From an uncultured Clostridium sp. (lineage in GTDB: Bacteria > Bacillota > Clostridia > Lachnospirales > Lachnospiraceae), in assembly GCA_937902905.1 (NCBI GenBank), contig CALELW010000213.1, positions 1 to 17,945 of the forward strand: 17,945 nt of DNA, read 5' to 3'. The translations under genes were made by a program, and so were the position numbers. Each line of letters starts with the position of its first letter. The first letter of the stretch is position 1. This document shows, in pieces, positions 13,342 through 17,945 of the stretch. The notes beneath the pieces are model-generated. The model had not been told where the DNA came from. It ran no database searches and saw nothing but the letters and a program-made list of their open reading frames with translations.

Positions 13342-14058
13342 TTATCCACCTATGTAAGAGCTTTTTACCTTCTCTGAGTTAAGAAGCTCCTTAGAGGTTC
13401 CCGACATTACAATCCGCCCCTGTTGAACTACATGACCATAATCCGCAAACTGCAGGGCAATCTCCATAATCTGTTCAACGACCAGAACCGGTTTGTTCAG
13501 GCGATCCACAAGACGTTTAAGCGAACCATACAATTCCTGCACAACTTTTGGCGCCAGTCCCATCGATATGTCATCTAAAAGAAGCAGAGCCGGCTCTTCC
13601 ATAATCGCTTTACCAATGCTCAGCATTTTCCGCTGTCCGCCACTAAGGGAGCCAGCCAGCAAGGCTGATTTAATCGCCAGTGGCTCAAACATATCGTAAA
13701 CAAGTGATAAATTCTTTGAAGCATTTTCCTTCGCTTTTTTACTAACACAGGAAATCATTAGATTTTCCTCAATTGTAAGATTCGGAAATGTTCCTCCTTC
13801 TTCCGGCACCTGGATTACCCCACGCTCCACAATCTTATGCGGGGACAAACCATCCAGACGCTCACCATCAAATACAATACTCCCCTTCTGCAAAGGCACC
13901 AGTCCCGAAATTGTCTTCATAATCGTGCTCTTTCCTGCCCCGTTTGCACCGATAAGTGCCACCCGGCTGTCCCGCTCCAAAGAGAAATTTATTCCCTGCA
14001 ACACATTCATCTCTTTTGAATAACCAGCATATACATCGTTATATTCAAAATAACTCAT
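13342..14058 (-). CDS. ABC transporter ATPase, LivF type
   Basis: Nucleotide-binding subunit of the HAAT importer, at the inner face of the membrane. The 238-aa protein has Walker A GANGAGKST (37-45), Q-loop Q83 in IQVPEEGG, a canonical signature LSGGQ (138-142) and Walker B LLLLDD (D162, D163). It has Gln196 (VVEQI) at the switch-histidine place; Gln here is usual for LivF. The catalytic Glu after Walker B is Asp163 instead, which is unusual. The ATG overlaps the LivG-type stop (ATGA). It pairs with the LivG-type ATPase as a heterodimer. Confidence 0.93.
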   Translation of the reverse strand: MSYFEYNDVYAGYSKEMNVLQGINFSLERDSRVALIGANGAGKSTIMKTISGLVPLQKGSIVFDGERLDGLSPHKIVERGVIQVPEEGGTFPNLTIEENLMISCVSKKAKENASKNLSLVYDMFEPLAIKSALLAGSLSGGQRKMLSIGKAIMEEPALLLLDDISMGLAPKVVQELYGSLKRLVDRLNKPVLVVEQIMEIALQFADYGHVVQQGRIVMSGTSKELLNSEKVKSSYIGG

Positions 14059-14780
14059 ATTTTTCCACCTCCCAGATAAGCATCAATTACCTTAGAATCT
14101 GCAATTACCTCCGCAGGTGTTCCCTGTGCAATCAGTTCACCGGCATGAAGAACAACAACCCGGTCACAAATTTCCTTTATGAACATCATAATGTGCTCAA
14201 TGACAATAATCGTAATTCCCTGGTCTGCCAGTTTCTTCATTAACTTCATTCTTTCTCGAATTTCTTCTCCGGACAGACCGCAGGATACTTCGTCAAATAA
14301 TATAATTTCCGGATTGCACGCCAGAGCACGGGCAATTTCCACATTTTTTTTATCTGGCAGTGAAAGATTATTTGTTGTTATATCTTTTACCGCATCCAAA
14401 TGCGTCAGTGACAGAATCTCATCAAAGGACAATTTTACTCCTTTTCCACTCCGTCCCGCATTCGCGCGGGCAACCTTAATATTTTCTAAAGGTGTCATGC
14501 TTTCAAATGGTGCAACCATCTGAAAACAACGACCAATTCCCATTTTGGCAATTTTATGTGGTGCAACACCGGAAATGTTCATTCCTTTATAAAGAACACT
14601 TCCGCTTAACGCACGATAAATTCCGCAGATAATGTTAAATAACGTTGTTTTTCCTGATCCATTCGTTCCTATGATTCCAAGGACCTCTCCTTTTTTTACC
14701 GATATATTAATATCAGAAAATAACTCAAGTCCCCCAAATCCCATAGTCAGATGTTTCATCTCCAAGATAGGTTCATTCAT
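14055..14780 (-). CDS. ABC transporter ATPase, LivG type, with degenerate signature
   Basis: Second nucleotide-binding subunit of the HAAT importer. The 241-aa protein has Walker A GTNGSGKTT (38-46), Q-loop Q87, Walker B IILFDE (D163, E164) and switch His196 (VIEHI), all intact. The signature, however, reads LSLPD (139-143) followed by KKNVEIARAL, where most ABC proteins have LSGGQ and LivG usually L-S/P-Y-G-Q. I recall LivG-like proteins with a similar L-x-L-P-D/x form, so this probably marks a subfamily. It overlaps its neighbours by ATGA at both ends. Confidence 0.93.
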   Translation of the reverse strand: MNEPILEMKHLTMGFGGLELFSDINISVKKGEVLGIIGTNGSGKTTLFNIICGIYRALSGSVLYKGMNISGVAPHKIAKMGIGRCFQMVAPFESMTPLENIKVARANAGRSGKGVKLSFDEILSLTHLDAVKDITTNNLSLPDKKNVEIARALACNPEIILFDEVSCGLSGEEIRERMKLMKKLADQGITIIVIEHIMMFIKEICDRVVVLHAGELIAQGTPAEVIADSKVIDAYLGGGKI

Positions 14781-15775
14781 TCAACCACCTCCGCTTCTTT
14801 GTGCGTATTTTCAGCCTTTTTTTCTTTTTTATTCCGTATACGGATTAAAAATTTATCTGTCACCTGACAGATGCCAACCCAGATACCCTGTTTCATCAAC
14901 ATCATAACAAGAATCAAAATGAGTCCAAGTACCAGATTGTGTCCACCGCTTACTGTAATCATACTTCTTGCTGTTTCCTGAACAATAATCAATATAGCCC
15001 CACCAATCACCGGTCCCATTACGGTTCCACATCCACCAACGTATGCCCCCAGCAAAATATCATTACTGATTGCTGTATCAAAGGTTGCTGTTGGTGTAAT
15101 ATGCATCTCATAGAGACCATACAACGCCCCCGCAAGACCTGTTACCATAGCTCCAATTACCAATGCTTTTGTCTTTGTGCGATACAGATTAATGCCAATC
15201 ATTTCTGCTGCTTCCGGTACATCACGAACTGCCTTAAAACTAAGACCCAACGGACTTTTCACCAATAAGGCAACACCGATTACTGTCAGGATTGTCAAAA
15301 GAACAATGAGCGGGTACAAAAGCTCCGGTGATACAAATTTCACAAACACACCTTTGCTGGCAAATAAAAACTGACTGGATTTAAAAACATTTAAAAATAT
15401 AACACCGAGCCCAAACGTTCCAATCAAAAATGACAAGCCTTTGATTCGTAATAGTGGATAAGAAATTATCCATGCAAACAAACCAGCAATGATAACACCA
15501 AGAATCACCAAAAGCGGCAGCGGCAGATCAATGTTATAACCTCCCGGAAGGGCAACCGCATAAGCCCCTATGCCAAAAAATACAGCATGTCCAAACGATA
15601 CTTCTCCGATATACCCGCCTAACAAATTCCATCCCTGACCTGCAATCAGAAATAAACAGATATATACAATAAAACTGGACAGATACGATTGATTACTGGC
15701 ATGAAAATATGCCAGATAAGCAGCCATTAAAATGGCTCCGCCAATAAGGCTGAGAATCAATTTTTTTGTTTTCAT
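14777..15775 (-). CDS. ABC transporter permease, LivM type
   Basis: Membrane subunit of the HAAT importer. The 332-aa protein has about nine or ten hydrophobic segments, the family block GYIGEVSFGHAVFFGIGAY (54-72), and the ATPase-coupling EAA-like loop KAVRDVPEAAEMIGIN followed by LYRTKTKALVIGAMVTGLAGALYG. The C-terminal tail is basic then acidic (RIRNKKEKKAENTHKEAEVVE) and cytoplasmic. Its ATG overlaps the LivH-type stop, and its own stop overlaps the LivG-type start, both as ATGA. Confidence 0.93.
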   Translation of the reverse strand: MKTKKLILSLIGGAILMAAYLAYFHASNQSYLSSFIVYICLFLIAGQGWNLLGGYIGEVSFGHAVFFGIGAYAVALPGGYNIDLPLPLLVILGVIIAGLFAWIISYPLLRIKGLSFLIGTFGLGVIFLNVFKSSQFLFASKGVFVKFVSPELLYPLIVLLTILTVIGVALLVKSPLGLSFKAVRDVPEAAEMIGINLYRTKTKALVIGAMVTGLAGALYGLYEMHITPTATFDTAISNDILLGAYVGGCGTVMGPVIGGAILIIVQETARSMITVSGGHNLVLGLILILVMMLMKQGIWVGICQVTDKFLIRIRNKKEKKAENTHKEAEVVE

Positions 15776-16677
15776 GCAGCCTGCCCCCTCTCATTCTTTT
15801 TGCGGTAAAACAAACCATTTGGCTTAGCTACAAGAATAATTAACAAAACAATATAAATCATTGCTGTTGCCAGGTTCGGAATCCAGAAATAAATGGTCAT
15901 TGCCTGTACAATCCCCATCAGGATTCCCGCTGCCACCGCTCCTTTGAGATTTCCCATAGATCCCAAAATTACAGCGACCCATCCCAAAAACGTCAGATCA
16001 AATCCTTCTGCCGGACTAAGAGAGTTGGTCAATGCATAAATAACACCGGCCACAGCCGCCAACGAACTAGAAATACCAAATGTAATTGCACAAATCCGGT
16101 TTACAGGAATTCCAGTAAGTTTTGCTGTTGTAGTATCGGAACTGCAGGCACGGATACGGATTCCCAGATTTGTCTTTTTTAATATCAATTCCACTGCTGC
16201 AATCAACACAATAGTAAGAATAAACGCTATGATATGTACAACGGGAATTGCAATACTGCCAATATTAACAGTAGCATTTCGATAAGGAACATTTAATGTC
16301 TTATAAGTACCGGAAAAAAGGAAATATTCAACAGCCATAATACACATACCAATTCCCCATGAAACCATAACCTGTCCTTCATAGCGTCCTTTCCATGTTT
16401 CCAGCTTCATAAATGGTTTCATAAAAATATTTTGTATCCAGTATCCGATAAGGAAAAAGAGTGGAATTAATACAATCAATGTAATGAACGGATCAATCCC
16501 AAACATTCGAAATGCCTGATAACACAGATATCCTGCTAAAATTGTCAAATCGCCATGCACAACCGAGCAAATCTGCAGCCTTCCTAAAATCAGGGAACAG
16601 GAAAGTCCAAGAAGTGCATAAATGGTTCCTGTTCCAATCCCTCCTAATAACGACTGTAAAAAACCAAGAAAATTCAT
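15772..16677 (-). CDS. ABC transporter permease, LivH type
   Basis: Partner membrane subunit of the HAAT importer. The 301-aa protein has GIGTGTIYALLGLSCSLILG (13-32), HGDLTILAGYL (41-51), and the coupling loop IRACSSDTTTAKLTGIPVNRICAI (about 174-197). These blocks match LivH/UrtB proteins in order. About eight hydrophobic segments are visible. GGCGGG lies upstream of the ATG at 16675-16677, 13 bp after the cyclase-family stop. Forms the translocation pore with the LivM-type subunit. Confidence 0.93.
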   Translation of the reverse strand: MNFLGFLQSLLGGIGTGTIYALLGLSCSLILGRLQICSVVHGDLTILAGYLCYQAFRMFGIDPFITLIVLIPLFFLIGYWIQNIFMKPFMKLETWKGRYEGQVMVSWGIGMCIMAVEYFLFSGTYKTLNVPYRNATVNIGSIAIPVVHIIAFILTIVLIAAVELILKKTNLGIRIRACSSDTTTAKLTGIPVNRICAITFGISSSLAAVAGVIYALTNSLSPAEGFDLTFLGWVAVILGSMGNLKGAVAAGILMGIVQAMTIYFWIPNLATAMIYIVLLIILVAKPNGLFYRKKNERGQAA

Positions 16678-16690
16678 AAAAATCCCGCCT

Positions 16691-17407
16691 TTACTTTTCT
16701 ACTAATGCAACCGCGCGTACCGGAGAACCACTGCCATCACGAATTCTGAGTGGCAATCCCATATAAAAGAATCTTTTTCCTGCAACAAGATCCAGATTTC
16801 TCAAATTTTCTGTATTGGTCATACCATATTTTCCACATACCAGATGACCGGAAAAATCAAGATCATCCGGGGTCTGATCAATGGCAGAGGAATCAACACC
16901 AATATTGACAACACCTTTTTTGGCAAGCCACTCTGCAGCCTCATATGAAAGACCGGTATAATAATTCTGATATCCCTCGATATCACCTTTTGCATAGGTA
17001 CGATTATAATGCCCTGTATACATCAGGAAAATATCGCCTTTTTCCACTGTCAATCCTGCCTTTTCAACCGCTTCCTCCAAATCCTTTGCTTCAATATAAT
17101 CCGGGTAGCGGATGTGTGTGAGATCAACACAAATCGCACTTCCATAAAACAGTTTCATGTCCATCTTATCGATGGTCGGTCCTTCTGGATTGTACTCCCA
17201 TACAGCATCTGAATGTGTAGGTCCATGTTCGCTGATCAAAAGATTACGCGCACTGAATCCGAGAGTTTTGGAACCTGTCTGCTTCATATTTTCCTCATGG
17301 GTCTGGTTTGTCATAATAAAGGTTTTCTGATGCATACCAAATACCGGCATCCCCTGATAAATTTCCTGTGACAAATCAATCAATTCATACTTTTCGTTGT
17401 AATTCAT
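16691..17407 (-). CDS. Cyclase-family metal-dependent hydrolase (kynurenine formamidase/isatin hydrolase-like)
   Basis: Members of this family (PF04199) use a divalent metal to hydrolyse amide or lactam bonds, for example N-formylkynurenine or isatin. The 238-aa protein opens with YELIDLSQEIYQGMPVF (7-23), a family hallmark. The metal motif HxxTHxD is HGPTHSD (H61, H65, D67). The usual following A-P-x-H is AVWE, so the second-shell His is replaced. MYTGHY (129-134) and IGVDSSAID (169-177) match conserved blocks. It lies 12 bp after the adenine-deaminase-type gene and 13 bp before the permease genes, clearly the same operon. Likely cytoplasmic, acting on the imported compound or its product. 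Exact substrate unknown. Confidence 0.88.
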   Translation of the reverse strand: MNYNEKYELIDLSQEIYQGMPVFGMHQKTFIMTNQTHEENMKQTGSKTLGFSARNLLISEHGPTHSDAVWEYNPEGPTIDKMDMKLFYGSAICVDLTHIRYPDYIEAKDLEEAVEKAGLTVEKGDIFLMYTGHYNRTYAKGDIEGYQNYYTGLSYEAAEWLAKKGVVNIGVDSSAIDQTPDDLDFSGHLVCGKYGMTNTENLRNLDLVAGKRFFYMGLPLRIRDGSGSPVRAVALVEK

Positions 17408-17419
17408 AAAATCACTCTC

Positions 17420-17945
17420 CTATTCTTCTGCAATTGTTGGTATTACGCAATAATTATTGGCATCTACAAGTCCTTTATCTGTAATCTTCCACTTTGGACT
17501 GGTCGTCAGTGCCAAAAATGCCAGATGCATAAATGGTGCGTGTGCCTCACAATGTAATTCTTCTCTTGCCATCTTTGTAATTGCATCCATCTGTTCCGTA
17601 AGTTCTGCAGCACTCAGCTCATCCGTCATAAGACCGGCTATTCGCAGCGGAAGATCACCAATCACCTTGCCATCTTTTGCAAGTGCAACTCCGCCCTGCA
17701 TTTCAATCACATGGTTAACCGCCACAGCCATATCCTCATAATTTGTACCCATAACAATGATATTATGTGTATCATGAGCAACACTTTCAGCAAATGCACC
17801 CTGTTTCATTTTGAAGCCTTTTACAAAACCTGCACCGATGTCACTCTGTCCATGTCTCCCTACATTGGCAATTGGAAGAAGATCGTTTTCTATATCTGGT
17901 TTTACATAACCATCTTCCGCTTTCATATCTTCTTCTGGTCCCGCC
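17420..17945 (-). CDS. ade: Adenine deaminase family protein (partial, C-terminal part)
   Basis: Adenine deaminase converts adenine to hypoxanthine and ammonia; the family also has members that act on related compounds. About 174 C-terminal residues are visible; the frame stays open to the right edge, so the catalytic amidohydrolase domain is outside the window. The visible part matches the C-terminal domain block by block: IANVGRHG, IGAGFVKGF, GAFAESVAHDTHNIIVMG, EDMAVAVN, EMQGGVALAKDGKVIGDLPL, IAGLMTDE and PFMHLAFLALTTSPKWKITDKGLVD. The TAG stop is 12 bp before the cyclase-family gene, for which the ribosome site lies in the gap. First visible gene of the eight-gene operon. Confidence 0.9.
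   Translation of the reverse strand, partial: AGPEEDMKAEDGYVKPDIENDLLPIANVGRHGQSDIGAGFVKGFKMKQGAFAESVAHDTHNIIVMGTNYEDMAVAVNHVIEMQGGVALAKDGKVIGDLPLRIAGLMTDELSAAELTEQMDAITKMAREELHCEAHAPFMHLAFLALTTSPKWKITDKGLVDANNYCVIPTIAEE

Overview
The window looks like chromosome from a spore-forming, low-GC Firmicute, most likely a clostridial, Lachnospiraceae-type gut anaerobe. The evidence is three sporulation loci (spoIIIAA/spoIIIAB and dipicolinate synthase dpaA/dpaB), strong AGGAGG ribosome sites, Firmicute-style SigA promoters, a CIRCE heat-shock operator, and AT-rich codon use. Species assignment is inference from gene content, because no rRNA or tRNA is present.

Left part (1-3300). The 3' reading end of the sporulation operon spoIIIAA-spoIIIAB lies on the minus strand. 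It has a recognisable SigE-type promoter and a TTG start. aroE diverges from it on the plus strand and ends at a bidirectional terminator shared with a convergent small heat-shock protein gene. That hsp20 gene has a near-ideal SigA promoter whose -35 box sits inside a CIRCE (HrcA) operator. The operator in turn overlaps the stop codon of an unrecognised 186-aa gene.

Middle-left (3430-7806, plus strand). An apparent operon holds a TAXI-type solute-binding lipoprotein, a GltS-type sodium/glutamate symporter, a 67-aa small protein with a duplicated YDN(V/L)AIPEVH motif, and a glutamine-dependent asparagine synthetase. The TAXI protein has no TRAP permease next to it; GltS takes that place. The logic would be acidic amino acid uptake followed by amidation. 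asnB ends tail-to-tail, with a 4-bp overlap, against dpaB.

Middle (7803-11043, minus strand). dpaA-dpaB encode dipicolinate synthase and have a sequence matching the SigK promoter consensus. Upstream lies a separate unit, a MoeB/ThiF-like E1 enzyme followed by a LysR regulator, driven by an extended -10 promoter. Next to that promoter is a ~166-bp imperfect inverted repeat with ~65 potential base pairs, which encodes nothing and does not look like a terminator.

Right part (11295-17945, minus strand). One tightly packed eight-gene operon, entering from beyond the window, runs: adenine-deaminase-family amidohydrolase (partial), metal-dependent cyclase-family hydrolase, two LivH/LivM-type permeases, two LivG/LivF-type ATPases, a LivK-type binding lipoprotein, and a cytidylate-kinase-like protein. 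It reads as an uptake-plus-hydrolysis pathway for a small nitrogenous compound rather than plain branched-chain amino acid transport. The two ATPases are complementary in their motif changes, so one of the two composite ATP sites looks degenerate. The best candidates for undescribed biology are the TAXI/GltS/67-aa unit, the long hairpin, and this right-hand operon.
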